Source: Candidatus Melainabacteria bacterium
Lineage (GTDB): Bacteria > Vulcanimicrobiota > JABDET01
Length of the DNA: 35,961 bases
Reading direction: 5' to 3'
Assembly: GCA_013286945.1 (NCBI GenBank)
Contig: JABDET010000009.1
Location: 1-35,961 of the forward strand
Each line of letters begins with the position of its first letter. The stretch's first letter is position 1. A program made the translations under genes and the position numbers. Below, in pieces: positions 25,782 through 34,233 of the stretch. Under the pieces are notes generated by a model. The model was not told the origin of the DNA. It did no database searches and saw only the letters and a list, made by a program, of their open reading frames with translations.

Positions 25782-28513
25782 ATATCCTACTGGTTGATTG
25801 GCATGAGGCTTTCATTCACAATTTATGCAAACTCGATCATCAGTTCTTCATCATTGAACCAAAACTGCTTGGCATGCTGCGAATCGATGGTAAGAACGAA
25901 TGGCAAACCTCTTACCGTCCTTTCCCAAAGAATGCAACTCGCATTACCGATTTCAGTCAAGTCCGAGAGGGACTGAAGGAACATCAATTTGATATCACGC
26001 TGGGGTTAACCTATTTCGATCTTGCTTTTTTTCAAAAATTTCCTCTCCCCAAAATCTACTCTCCCATTTCTTCTTTTCGAGACGACCTCGGCATTTATGA
26101 AATCTTAGCCCCCGCCTACCAAAACGAAATTTACTCTTACATCTTGTCCTTGATGAAAGCCTTTGTTTTAGCCTTTTGGACCCGCGAAATTATGCAAAAG
26201 GAATTGCAGGGTTCAGCCCTCGAAGGCCATATTTTCGACTCTGGCGGGCTTTTTGATCCTGAAGATTATCATTCTTACACCGGTAAGATTCCAGGAGTCC
26301 TCCGCGTTGGACATTTGATTAAACAACGCACTTACTATAACGCTGAACTCCATGACCAAGTTCTGAATGGGATCCCACACCTCATTCTTGGAGCTAATCC
26401 AGATCTCCCAAACTCAAGACTCTCGAAAGATTGGGAGGATCTAAAGCATTGTTTAAGAGAATATCGAGTCTTCCTCGCGACGTATTCCCCTGATTACCAT
26501 CTCCCTTGCCCATTGGCCCAACTTGAAGCCATGGCTACCGGAATGCCTGTGGTGACAACTCCCCACACAGGGTGTCTTGTGAAAGACGGTGTGAATGGTT
26601 TTGTTTCTTCAGATCCGCAGGTGTTACGAGAAAAACTCCTGCTGCTCTTGCAAAATCGAGACTTAGCGATATCACTTGGCAAGAACGCCCGTGCTAGCGT
26701 CTTAGAAAAGTACGCCATAACAAAACACAAAGCAGAATGGGAGCTTCTTTTTAAGCAGGCCCAACAAAGCAAAACGAACAAATCTGCTTCCACACCCCTT
26801 CCCGACAACGATCTCGCCTTGCATTGGGAAGGCCCCTACTTCTATGGAGAGCCTTTTGGTTCGTTGAACCGAAAATCGCTTCAGGCCTTTCAGAAACTAT
26901 CCGGTGAAGTTTTCCCTGTTCCAAGAGAACCCAAGCGAAACCCTGATACCCAAAACCCTCATTTCGTCGATTTGTTGAAGGTCTTGGAGACTTTAGGAGA
27001 ATGCGCTTTGCGAGAGGATCATGCGGAACTTCGAATTCTTTCCCCGTTCGATCAGCCTCTTTATCCCTTATCCACTCTGAAAGCGTTCTCCGGGAAAACC
27101 AACGCGTTTTTTTGTTGGGAACACGGAGCGATTCCAATCCGTTGGCAAGAGGCGGTCAAGGTACAACAGATTTCCGAAGTTTGGGTGAACTCACACACTG
27201 AAAAACGCTTTTACGAAGCCCAAGGCATACCCGATGATAAACTTATTGTTTTCCCAAGAGGGATCGACCCCATTGAGACATCACCAACGGGGTTTTGCGT
27301 TAATCTTCCTGTAGAAAATAAGTTTGTCTTTTTCTTCATCGGGAACGCCTTATCGCTTGAAGGAGGAGACCTTGCGCTGATTGCCTACCTCAATGAATTC
27401 AAAAAAGATGAAAACGTGTCACTCATCTACGTGTGCACTTCAGAAGCTCCCGAACTCTTCGAAAGAATTAATCTTTTGGTTGCCACGGGGGAGATACCGG
27501 AAATGTATCCACAATGCATTCAAAGTGGCGGAATACTTAATGTCTTTTATCGTGCTGCTTCCTTCGCGCTCGTCCCTCATCGAGGCTTGGCGGTGCCAAG
27601 GTTTCTCCCTGAACTCATCGGGTCTGGTCTCCCTTTTGCGGTAACCGACTATGGTGGAGGGGGAGATTCACAATCCCTAGGAACTTCTTATCTCATACCC
27701 TCGATTATCAAGAACTTCGAACACGCCCATTCTTCTGAATCGCTCACGAGCGAGCCCTTCTTGGCAGAACCAGAAGTTGACACGCTTCGAAGAATCCTCC
27801 GCCATGTTTATCAACACCCAAAGGAAACACGCATCCGGGGGTTGCTTGGCCGTCAAATTGCCTTCCAGACCTCAACATGGGACAAGGTCTGTACCAAGAT
27901 TCTGAAGCACATCAAAGAGCCCGCCACCAAAGCGATTCGCGAAAACTCAACGCTTGCTTTACTTTTCAAAGAACAGCAAGGGAAGGCCTATCGCGATAAA
28001 GCGGCTACTCATCTCCTCTTTCAGGAATGGAAAGAAGCCAGCGACTTGGCAACACGAAGTCTCGAATTCATCCCCAAAGATTCTCTGACCAAATCCATTT
28101 TAGCAGAGGCAAAAGCAAACCTAAAAGAAAATGACAGCCTCACTTTAATTCAGGAGTTGTTCAAGCATGAGTCCCCACCAAGAGAAACGATTCCGCACTT
28201 GATTAAGGCCCTCCAGTCTTTGGGAGAAACTGGTATGATTGACCATTTCATGGAAAGAGGGCTGGACGCCGATTCGAAGCTTCTCGGGGTCCTCGGAATT
28301 CTTGAGTCCGGGAACAAAGAAGAAGCTTTCAAACGATGTGAGAAGATTGGTCGAACAGCGAATAATGCCGTGGCCTGTGCCATACTCGGGCTCCTCCGCG
28401 AAGATACGGATCCCATCGAAGCACTTTTTCACTATGAAAGAGGTATGGAAATCGATCCTGCTTTGGCATTTCTGCGATTAAAAATTCACAATAAGCTCGG
28501 GATTGCCTCTTAA
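25778..28513 (+). CDS. Two-module glycosyltransferase with TPR C-terminus (paralogue of 9094-11832; second module degenerate)
   Basis: This 911-residue protein matches the one at 9094-11832 end to end, starting ILLVDWHEAF. Module 1 (about 1-340) has YRVFLATYSP and QLEAMATGMPVVTT with Glu250 at the same residue number as its paralogue, then GVNGFVSSDPQVLREKL. Module 2 (about 370-710) has FPRGIDPIETSPTG, YLNEFKKDENVSLIY and a YGGGGD segment where active relatives have GYGAGLD. It reads IGNALSLEGG at 521-530 and RGLAVPRFL at 602-610 where an active relative has MRKG and EGFGLPTLE. The donor-binding Lys and both motif glutamates are thus gone, as in the paralogue. The last 200 residues are TPR-like helices. 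GTG overlaps the upstream stop (GTGA), so translation is coupled. Shared loss in two diverged copies argues for a kept, non-catalytic role. Confidence 0.82.
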   Translation: MNILLVDWHEAFIHNLCKLDHQFFIIEPKLLGMLRIDGKNEWQTSYRPFPKNATRITDFSQVREGLKEHQFDITLGLTYFDLAFFQKFPLPKIYSPISSFRDDLGIYEILAPAYQNEIYSYILSLMKAFVLAFWTREIMQKELQGSALEGHIFDSGGLFDPEDYHSYTGKIPGVLRVGHLIKQRTYYNAELHDQVLNGIPHLILGANPDLPNSRLSKDWEDLKHCLREYRVFLATYSPDYHLPCPLAQLEAMATGMPVVTTPHTGCLVKDGVNGFVSSDPQVLREKLLLLLQNRDLAISLGKNARASVLEKYAITKHKAEWELLFKQAQQSKTNKSASTPLPDNDLALHWEGPYFYGEPFGSLNRKSLQAFQKLSGEVFPVPREPKRNPDTQNPHFVDLLKVLETLGECALREDHAELRILSPFDQPLYPLSTLKAFSGKTNAFFCWEHGAIPIRWQEAVKVQQISEVWVNSHTEKRFYEAQGIPDDKLIVFPRGIDPIETSPTGFCVNLPVENKFVFFFIGNALSLEGGDLALIAYLNEFKKDENVSLIYVCTSEAPELFERINLLVATGEIPEMYPQCIQSGGILNVFYRAASFALVPHRGLAVPRFLPELIGSGLPFAVTDYGGGGDSQSLGTSYLIPSIIKNFEHAHSSESLTSEPFLAEPEVDTLRRILRHVYQHPKETRIRGLLGRQIAFQTSTWDKVCTKILKHIKEPATKAIRENSTLALLFKEQQGKAYRDKAATHLLFQEWKEASDLATRSLEFIPKDSLTKSILAEAKANLKENDSLTLIQELFKHESPPRETIPHLIKALQSLGETGMIDHFMERGLDADSKLLGVLGILESGNKEEAFKRCEKIGRTANNAVACAILGLLREDTDPIEALFHYERGMEIDPALAFLRLKIHNKLGIAS

Positions 28514-28587
28514 ATTTCCCACCGGATGAGTCGATAAAAACTGAGGAACTCCTTTTCTATTGGGAGTTTGAGGCTTCGGGAGGGAAG
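28514..28587 (+). promoter_or_regulatory. Intergenic hairpin before the WbqC-family gene
   Basis: The 74-nt gap contains AACTCC (28547-28552) and GGAGTT (28563-28568), a 6-bp stem with a 10-nt loop, and no T-tract after it. GGGAGGG (28578-28584) is the ribosome-binding site of the next gene. It is the largest gap in this operon, so partial termination or a secondary promoter is possible; no clear hexamers were found. Confidence 0.35.
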
Positions 28588-29304
28588 ATGAAAACGATCG
28601 CGATCCTACAACCCGGCTACTTGCCCTGGCTCGGTTTCTTTGATCAGATGGTTCAAAGCCAAGCCTTTGTGATTTACGATGACGTTCAATATGACAAGCA
28701 TGGCTGGAGAAATCGGAATCGAATCCGGACAGCCGAAGGCTGGCAATGGCTTACCGTCCCGGTCTTAACAAAAGGCAAAGCAACACAAACCATCCGCGAA
28801 GTAAAAATCAACCCGCAGGAGACTTGGCAAGACAAACACCTCAAAGCGTTAAGACAACACTATGGAAAGACCCCTTTTGCTAAGGAATATCTCCCCGTTT
28901 TTCAAGCCACTTATGCAGAACCATGGGAATCTCTCTTCGAGCTTAACATGGCTCTCATTGACAAAATCGTGGGGCTGCTTCAGATTAAGACCCCAATCTT
29001 CTTTTCTTCTCAAATGAATGTCCATGGGGAACGCACGGAACGACTGATCGAGATTTGCAAGAGTCTTGATGGAACCGAGTATCTCACCGGGGATAAAGCA
29101 GAAGAATATTTGGATGAACCCCTTTTTGAAAAAGCGGGAATCAAGGTTCGATGGCACCATTACAAACATCCCGTTTACCCTCAAAGCCATAGTCCTTTTG
29201 TTCCTTATCTTTCTGCGATCGATCTTCTCTTGAATTGCGGGGCAGAAAGCCTCGATATTTTGACTGGAAAAAAGGAGGACTTGATATGTTTACCATCCTT
29301 GTAA
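28588..29304 (+). CDS. WbqC-family protein
   Basis: A 238-residue protein beginning KTIAILQPGYLPWLGFFDQMVQSQAFVIYDDVQYDKHGWRNRN-type sequence, which is the WbqC-like family hallmark (QPxYLPWLGFFD, DDVQ, RN). Further family pieces are WLTVPV, KHLKALRQHYGKTPFA and YLTGDKAEEYLD. WbqC proteins occur in O-antigen, capsule and flagellin-glycan loci next to aminotransferases and are thought to act in nucleotide-amino-sugar or glycan assembly; the exact reaction is not settled for the family. The ATG is backed by GGGAGGG 3 nt upstream. Its last 19 bp overlap the sugar dehydratase gene, placing it firmly in the dehydratase-aminotransferase group. Confidence 0.9.
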   Translation: MKTIAILQPGYLPWLGFFDQMVQSQAFVIYDDVQYDKHGWRNRNRIRTAEGWQWLTVPVLTKGKATQTIREVKINPQETWQDKHLKALRQHYGKTPFAKEYLPVFQATYAEPWESLFELNMALIDKIVGLLQIKTPIFFSSQMNVHGERTERLIEICKSLDGTEYLTGDKAEEYLDEPLFEKAGIKVRWHHYKHPVYPQSHSPFVPYLSAIDLLLNCGAESLDILTGKKEDLICLPSL

Positions 29305-30317
29305 CTGGTGGCGCAGGGTTCATCGGAAGTAATGTGGTGAAATACCTTTACAAGAAATATCCTGACTACAAAATCATCGTGTTGGATGCACTCAATTACG
29401 CGGGAAACACCAACAACATTCCGCAGGACATCATTCGCGCCAATGCTCGATTTTATTTCTGGCATGGTGATGTGCGAAATCCATCCCTTGTCGAAAACCT
29501 CATGGCTCAATGCGATGCGGTAATCCACCTGGCTGCCGAAACCCATGTCACTCGAAGCATCTTTGACAATTTCCATTTCTTCGAAACGGATGTTATGGGA
29601 ACTCAAGTGGTGGCAAACTCAGTCCTGAAATTCAAAGACCGCGTGAAGCGCTTCATCCACATCTCCACCTCTGAAGTGTATGGAACGGCCACAGCACCCA
29701 AGATGGATGAAGAACATGCCTTGCTCCCCGCAAGCCCCTACGCGGCTGCCAAAGCAGGTGCCGATCGACTGGTTTATGCCTATTGGCATACGTATGAGGT
29801 CCCTGCGGTCATCATTCGACCTTTCAACAATTACGGACCGTTCCAACATTTAGAAAAACTTGTCCCTCGCTTTATCACCAGTTGTCTCCTGAACGAACCT
29901 TTAACCATTCACGGCGATGGAAAGAGCAGACGCGACTGGGTTTATGTGGAAGACACGTGTGATGCCATTGACCGAGTGCTGCACGCTCCCATCGAAAAAG
30001 TGTCAGGACAAGTGATCAACATTGGGAGCGAACGAGACTTCGACATCATTGAAATCGCGCACATGATTCTGAAACGAATGGGAAAACCAACCAGCCTGAT
30101 CCATTATGTTGGAAATCGTCCCGGACAAGTGATGCGGCACACGGCTTCTGCAGAAAAAGCTGAACGCTTGCTGGGATGGAAACCCAAGGTGCGCTTCGAA
30201 GAAGGCTTAGAAAAGACAATCGAGTGGTATAGAGAAAATGAAGATTGGTGGAACAAACAACTCTGGATGCGGAGTGTGCCCATCATGACCAAAGAAGGAA
30301 AGGTGGAATTCCATTGA
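29286..30317 (+). CDS. NAD-dependent nucleotide-sugar 4,6-dehydratase/epimerase (extended SDR)
   Basis: A 343-residue extended SDR. The NAD loop GGAGFIG is at residues 8-14, LAAETHVTRS follows, and the catalytic Tyr152-x3-Lys156 lies in SPYAAAKAG, with STSEVYG supplying the Ser/Thr. NNYGPFQHLEKLVPRF and GDGKSRRDWVYVEDTCDAI are typical of nucleotide-sugar 4,6-dehydratases (RmlB/LegB-like) that make 4-keto-6-deoxy sugars. The ATG at 29286 has GGAGG 7 nt upstream; a longer frame upstream is rejected because it would place unrelated residues before the NAD loop. The next gene, an aminotransferase, starts in a 4-nt overlap (TTGA). Together they would make a 4-amino-4,6-dideoxy sugar. Base and sugar (dTDP-Glc, UDP-GlcNAc or other) cannot be told by eye. 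Confidence 0.9.
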   Translation: MFTILVTGGAGFIGSNVVKYLYKKYPDYKIIVLDALNYAGNTNNIPQDIIRANARFYFWHGDVRNPSLVENLMAQCDAVIHLAAETHVTRSIFDNFHFFETDVMGTQVVANSVLKFKDRVKRFIHISTSEVYGTATAPKMDEEHALLPASPYAAAKAGADRLVYAYWHTYEVPAVIIRPFNNYGPFQHLEKLVPRFITSCLLNEPLTIHGDGKSRRDWVYVEDTCDAIDRVLHAPIEKVSGQVINIGSERDFDIIEIAHMILKRMGKPTSLIHYVGNRPGQVMRHTASAEKAERLLGWKPKVRFEEGLEKTIEWYRENEDWWNKQLWMRSVPIMTKEGKVEFH

Positions 30318-31531
30318 AATCCATTTCGACTCCCCCTCAAGGGACACTGTCTGAGGCTTTTGGCGACTCACCCGTCCGCTCAGAGTTTCTTCCGTTTCAT
30401 CAGCCCTGGATCGGGAATGAGGAAAGAAACGAAGTGCTCGACACCCTGGAAAGTGGCTGGCTCACCAAAGGGCCTAAGACCGTAGCGTTCGAAAAGCAAT
30501 TCGCGAACTTCATTGGAGTTCCTCATGCGGTTGGAACCAATTCCTGCACGGCAGCACTTCACTTAGCCCTGGTGGCTCTTGGGGTTAAACCCGGTGACGA
30601 GGTAATCACCACTCCGATCACCTTCGCTGCTACCGTCAATGTGATTGAACATTGTGGGGCACGACCAGTATTCGTGGATGTGGAAGAAAAAAGCCTCAAC
30701 TTGAATGTTGAGCTCCTGGAAAAAGCCATCACCTCGCGTACGAAAGCGATGATTCCAGTCCATTTTGCTGGCAAGATGTGTCACATGGATGAAATCATGC
30801 GAATCGCGCAAGAACATGGAATCAAAGTTATCGAAGATGCGGCCCATTCTCTTGAATCGCAATACCTTGGAAAATCACCCGGACAATGGGGAGATGTGGC
30901 TGCCTTTAGTTTTTACGCCACCAAGAACATTACAACAGGTGAAGGCGGAATGTTGGTGGCCAAGGATCCAGAACTTGCTGAAAGGGTTGCAGTCCTTAGC
31001 CTTCACGGATTAAGTCGCGACGCCTGGAAACGCTACAGCAAAGAGGGGTACCGTGACTGGGAGATTCTTGAACCTGGGTTCAAATATCACATGGCCGATC
31101 TGGAGGCCTCGCTTGGAATTCATCAACTAAGGAAAGTGCACGTTTTTTGGGAAAAACGACGGGAAATTGTTAACCATTACAATCACGCGTTCCAAGAAAT
31201 GAAAGAGATTGTTTCCATCACGCGCGAGGCAACCATCAACAGGCATGGGTATCACCTTTATGTGATTCGCCTGAAGATGGGCGACCGACTTACCCGAGAT
31301 CAAATGTTGGATCGTCTTCAGCAAGAAGGCATTGGGGTTGGAGTTCATTTTCGCGCCGTGCACCTGCACCCTTATTATAAGGAAAAATACAAAATCCCCG
31401 AAGGGACCTTGAATGTTGCTGAAAAGGCATCGGAAGAAATTCTTTCGCTTCCTCTTTATCCTCGAATGAGTTTAAAGGATGCGGATGATGTGGTTAGGGC
31501 CGTTAAGAAAATTATCGTATCCTCTAAGTGA
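30314..31531 (+). CDS. DegT/DnrJ/EryC1-family PLP-dependent sugar aminotransferase
   Basis: A 405-residue fold-type I aminotransferase of the ArnB/PseC/VioA group. It has FHQPWIGNEERNEVLDTLESGWLTKGPKT-type N-terminal sequence, GTNSCTAALHLAL, PGDEVITTPITFAAT, EDAAHSLES (cofactor Asp) and FYATKNITTGEGGM, whose Lys204 should bind PLP. It should transfer an amino group from glutamate to a 4-keto sugar nucleotide made by the preceding dehydratase. The TTG at 30314 is selected because it overlaps the dehydratase stop by 4 nt, with AGGTGG a short distance upstream, and gives normal family length. The following GT gene starts within its stop (GTGA). The GNAT or hexapeptide acyltransferases on the other strand could acylate the product. 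Confidence 0.92.
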   Translation: MKSISTPPQGTLSEAFGDSPVRSEFLPFHQPWIGNEERNEVLDTLESGWLTKGPKTVAFEKQFANFIGVPHAVGTNSCTAALHLALVALGVKPGDEVITTPITFAATVNVIEHCGARPVFVDVEEKSLNLNVELLEKAITSRTKAMIPVHFAGKMCHMDEIMRIAQEHGIKVIEDAAHSLESQYLGKSPGQWGDVAAFSFYATKNITTGEGGMLVAKDPELAERVAVLSLHGLSRDAWKRYSKEGYRDWEILEPGFKYHMADLEASLGIHQLRKVHVFWEKRREIVNHYNHAFQEMKEIVSITREATINRHGYHLYVIRLKMGDRLTRDQMLDRLQQEGIGVGVHFRAVHLHPYYKEKYKIPEGTLNVAEKASEEILSLPLYPRMSLKDADDVVRAVKKIIVSSK

Positions 31532-33816
31532 AAACGCTCCGGCTCGATCAGGGTTCTTCATTCCCAGACACGAAAGATTTGTACGACTCCATCATCGATC
31601 ATGGTTTCCTCCAGTCTCTTCCACGTTCCGAACGCAGCAGCTATTTAAAAAAAATTAAGACGCTGTTGTCTGTTGATGGAATTTTTCAAGTTCAGTGCAC
31701 CAATCGCCGTTTTCTCGAAACGGTAGGGAGTCCCGGAGAAAAGGCCCTCTCGACCCTTCTTTACTTTAACGAATTCATCACCCTTTTGGCACAGGAATTC
31801 TCGTGGCTAGAATTTCAGGGAAAGAAACCCAATCTCCCCAACATTACCTCAGGGATGAGTGAACATGACGAATATTTTCTAGCCTTTGGACACCTGAAAG
31901 AACAAGAAACCAAACCTCGGGTCTTGGTGATGGCTGAATCGGAAGCCCAGCTTTTCGAATATCTTACAAAACTTCAAAGCAGGGGCTATCATCCCGAGGG
32001 AATTTCTCTTCATCTTTATCAAGAAATTGTTTACCACAAGGAGTTCCGAATTCATCGCCTCCGAGGTTTGGCTCAGTTGCTTGTCACCACAACGCTTGTG
32101 AAACCCGAAGCCATTCTTCTCCCAAGAAACCTTACAAACATTAATCTCTTTTTTGATCACAAGAAAATCAATCTTGTTCATTCACTTGAAGACTTAGAAA
32201 TGCGTAAACCGAATATGCCTGTTCTTCAACAGAAGACCGCTTCAAACAAGATCGGTGTGATCTGGGAAGGGACATTTTTTGCTCACCACAGCTTGTCGCA
32301 TGTGAATGAAGAAGTAGCGTTGGCGCTCGATAAAGAGAAAATCAACTTGTCTCTCATTCCTTACGAAGCGCCACAATTTCTCAATAATTTGGAGCAGCGT
32401 CTTCGACGAATCGTCCCTTGCTTTCACGAAATTGCTGGTCAAGTTGATTTCCATGTACGGCACCACTGGCCCCCCAATTGGGAAGAACCTCTCCAAGGGG
32501 AGCTTGTTGTCATGCAACCTTGGGAATTTGGAAGTTTGCCAGCTTACTGGCTCCGGAGTCTCGAAAACGTCAGAGAAATTTGGGCTTACACCCATTTTGT
32601 TCGAGACACTTATGTCCGCAGTGGTGTTCCTCCGGATCGAGTTCACGTGATTCCTCTTGGAATTGATCCCGAAATCTTTTCCCCCGAAGGTCCGAAGCTT
32701 CCATTAAAAACCGAAAAGAAGTTTCGTTTTCTCTACGTGGGGGGGATGATCATGCGAAAAGGGTTCGATCTGCTTATCAAAGCTTACCTCCAAGAATTCA
32801 AACCTGATGAAGATGTTTGCCTTGTCATTCGAGACTTTTATTACCAATCGGAATGGAAAGCCCAAATCGAATCATTAACCGGGAGAAATGATTTGCCAGA
32901 AGTCATTCTTTTTTCCGACTCGCTCCTCCCCGAACAACTCCCTTCGCTTTTTCGCGCGTGCCACGTTTCGGTGCAACCGTATCGTGGAGAAGGATTTGGG
33001 TTACCGACCTTGGAAGCGATGGCTTGTGGCCTTCCTCCGATCGTAACTGGCTATGGAGCTGGGCTCGACTTCTGCCATTCTGGAAACGCTTACCTGGTTC
33101 CCGCAAGGCTTACCCTTGCTGAAAGCAGCTCAGTCGACACGTTGCACACCATCGACACCCCTTTCTTAGCTGAACCGGATGTCCCCGCGCTTCGAAGAGC
33201 GATGCGGCACACCTTCGCCAACCACCGAGAAACAGTCCACCGTGGACTCTTAGCCGCCGGGGAAGTTCGGCAGGATTGGACCTGGAAGCGAACCGGAGAA
33301 AGAGTCCTTGAACGACTCCATGCGTTGAAAGGGCGAAAACCTGAAAAGCTCTCCATCAATCCCCCCGTTTCGACCACGGCTTACGTTGAAAGCTACAATG
33401 AAAGCCCTCAAGACCTCCAAAAGAGTGGCTGCAATTCTGTGAGCTTTAACATCTGGAACGCACACGCCAACTTAGAAGAATCCCTCATTGATTCTGAATC
33501 CTACTTTCAAAAGCTCCTGCAACTCCCTCAATGGAAAGCCGAAGGGCTCTATGGTCTGGCTCGTGTTGCGATCCAACGCCGCCAAGAAGCTGAGGCGCTC
33601 CAGTTTCTCGAAACCACTGTCGAAGTGTCCCCTTTTCATTCCTTGGCATGGCTTGACTTGGCTCTTCTTGCGCAAAAAGTGGGAGACGCCGACAAGGCTG
33701 TCCTAGCGGCCTTGGAAGCTCGAAAAAAATTTCCAGAAAACCCCTTAAGTCCTAAACCAAAGGGGTCGATAAAGGAAGAGGATAAGTATCTCTATGGGGG
33801 GCCAAGGACGGTGTAA
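31528..33816 (+). CDS. GT4-type glycosyltransferase with methyltransferase-like N-terminal remnant and TPR-like C-terminus
   Basis: A 762-residue protein. Residues about 15-65 (LYDSIIDHGFLQSL, YLKKIKTLLSVDGIFQV) read like the second half of a SAM methyltransferase core, but motif I is absent. From about 240 to 620 it is a GT-B GT4 glycosyltransferase: IPLGIDPEIFSPEG, FLYVGGMIMRKGFDLLIKAY with Arg410/Lys411 for the donor phosphate, and EGFGLPTLEAMACGLP with Glu488 and Glu496 as E-x7-E. All catalytic landmarks are present, unlike the second modules of the two approximately 910-residue proteins. The C-terminus (about 660-745) is TPR-like (EALQFLETTVEVSPFHSLAWLDLALLAQK). It starts in the aminotransferase stop (GTGA) and ends 3 nt before flaG. 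Likely adds the amino sugar made by the three preceding genes; acceptor may be a flagellar protein. Confidence 0.87.
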   Translation: MKTLRLDQGSSFPDTKDLYDSIIDHGFLQSLPRSERSSYLKKIKTLLSVDGIFQVQCTNRRFLETVGSPGEKALSTLLYFNEFITLLAQEFSWLEFQGKKPNLPNITSGMSEHDEYFLAFGHLKEQETKPRVLVMAESEAQLFEYLTKLQSRGYHPEGISLHLYQEIVYHKEFRIHRLRGLAQLLVTTTLVKPEAILLPRNLTNINLFFDHKKINLVHSLEDLEMRKPNMPVLQQKTASNKIGVIWEGTFFAHHSLSHVNEEVALALDKEKINLSLIPYEAPQFLNNLEQRLRRIVPCFHEIAGQVDFHVRHHWPPNWEEPLQGELVVMQPWEFGSLPAYWLRSLENVREIWAYTHFVRDTYVRSGVPPDRVHVIPLGIDPEIFSPEGPKLPLKTEKKFRFLYVGGMIMRKGFDLLIKAYLQEFKPDEDVCLVIRDFYYQSEWKAQIESLTGRNDLPEVILFSDSLLPEQLPSLFRACHVSVQPYRGEGFGLPTLEAMACGLPPIVTGYGAGLDFCHSGNAYLVPARLTLAESSSVDTLHTIDTPFLAEPDVPALRRAMRHTFANHRETVHRGLLAAGEVRQDWTWKRTGERVLERLHALKGRKPEKLSINPPVSTTAYVESYNESPQDLQKSGCNSVSFNIWNAHANLEESLIDSESYFQKLLQLPQWKAEGLYGLARVAIQRRQEAEALQFLETTVEVSPFHSLAWLDLALLAQKVGDADKAVLAALEARKKFPENPLSPKPKGSIKEEDKYLYGGPRTV

Positions 33817-33819
33817 GTT

Positions 33820-34191
33820 ATGGATAACTTACGAATGGATATGGTATCAAATGATTTGGTAAATTCGTTGCTCCATCACGTTCCGCTTTCTCCCCCGTCG
33901 GGCGATAGTGTGGGAAAGAAGAACCCTGTTGAAGACAATGCCCCTCCTTTGCCGATAAAGAGCATGAGTGAAAAGAATGCAAAGGAGTTGACTCAAGCCA
34001 TTAATTCTATTTTACAAGAGAACAATGTCTCAGTTCACTTTCAACTTTTCAAGAATCCGACAACGTTGATCCTGAAGCTGGTGCAGAATGACACGGGAGA
34101 GACCATTGTTGAATTCCCACAAGAGAAAATCTTGAAAATCTTTCAATACATGTTGCAATCTTTAGGCTTTTTCAAGACTCAAAAAGCCTAA
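33820..34191 (+). CDS. flaG: FlaG family flagellar protein
   Basis: A 123-residue protein. The N-terminal 50 residues are Pro/Ser-rich and low complexity. The C-terminal 70 match FlaG: KELTQAINSILQENNVSVHFQLFKNPTTLILKLVQNDTGETIVEFPQEKILKIFQYM, with the typical V-x-F region and TGE-IxxxPxEKIL segment. FlaG influences flagellar filament length or assembly and commonly sits next to fliD. The ATG lies 3 nt after the GT stop, so the glycosyltransferase and flaG are almost certainly co-transcribed, the best link between the glycan genes and the flagellum. An AAGGA element lies about 12 nt upstream. An exact GCCGATAA lies within the gene at 33951, but no -35 partner was found, so I do not call a sigma-28 promoter. 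Confidence 0.9.
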   Translation: MDNLRMDMVSNDLVNSLLHHVPLSPPSGDSVGKKNPVEDNAPPLPIKSMSEKNAKELTQAINSILQENNVSVHFQLFKNPTTLILKLVQNDTGETIVEFPQEKILKIFQYMLQSLGFFKTQKA

Positions 34192-34209
34192 TACAAACAA
34201 GGGAGATTT

Positions 34210-34233
34210 ATGAAAACGAGAGGAGAGGAGTAA
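34210..34233 (+). other. Seven-codon leader reading frame upstream of fliD
   Basis: ATG at 34210 opens a frame encoding MKTRGEE and ends with TAA at 34231-34233, directly abutting the fliD ATG. AAGGGAG lies just upstream, and its own codons (AGA GGA GAG GAG) form the fliD ribosome-binding site. It could be a minicistron for translational coupling, or chance. Confidence 0.3.

Noticed and set aside
33951-33958. Exact GCCGATAA inside flaG as a sigma-28 promoter for fliD
   Set aside because: There is no TAAA -35 element about 15 nt upstream, it lies in coding sequence, and the distance to fliD is about 275 nt.
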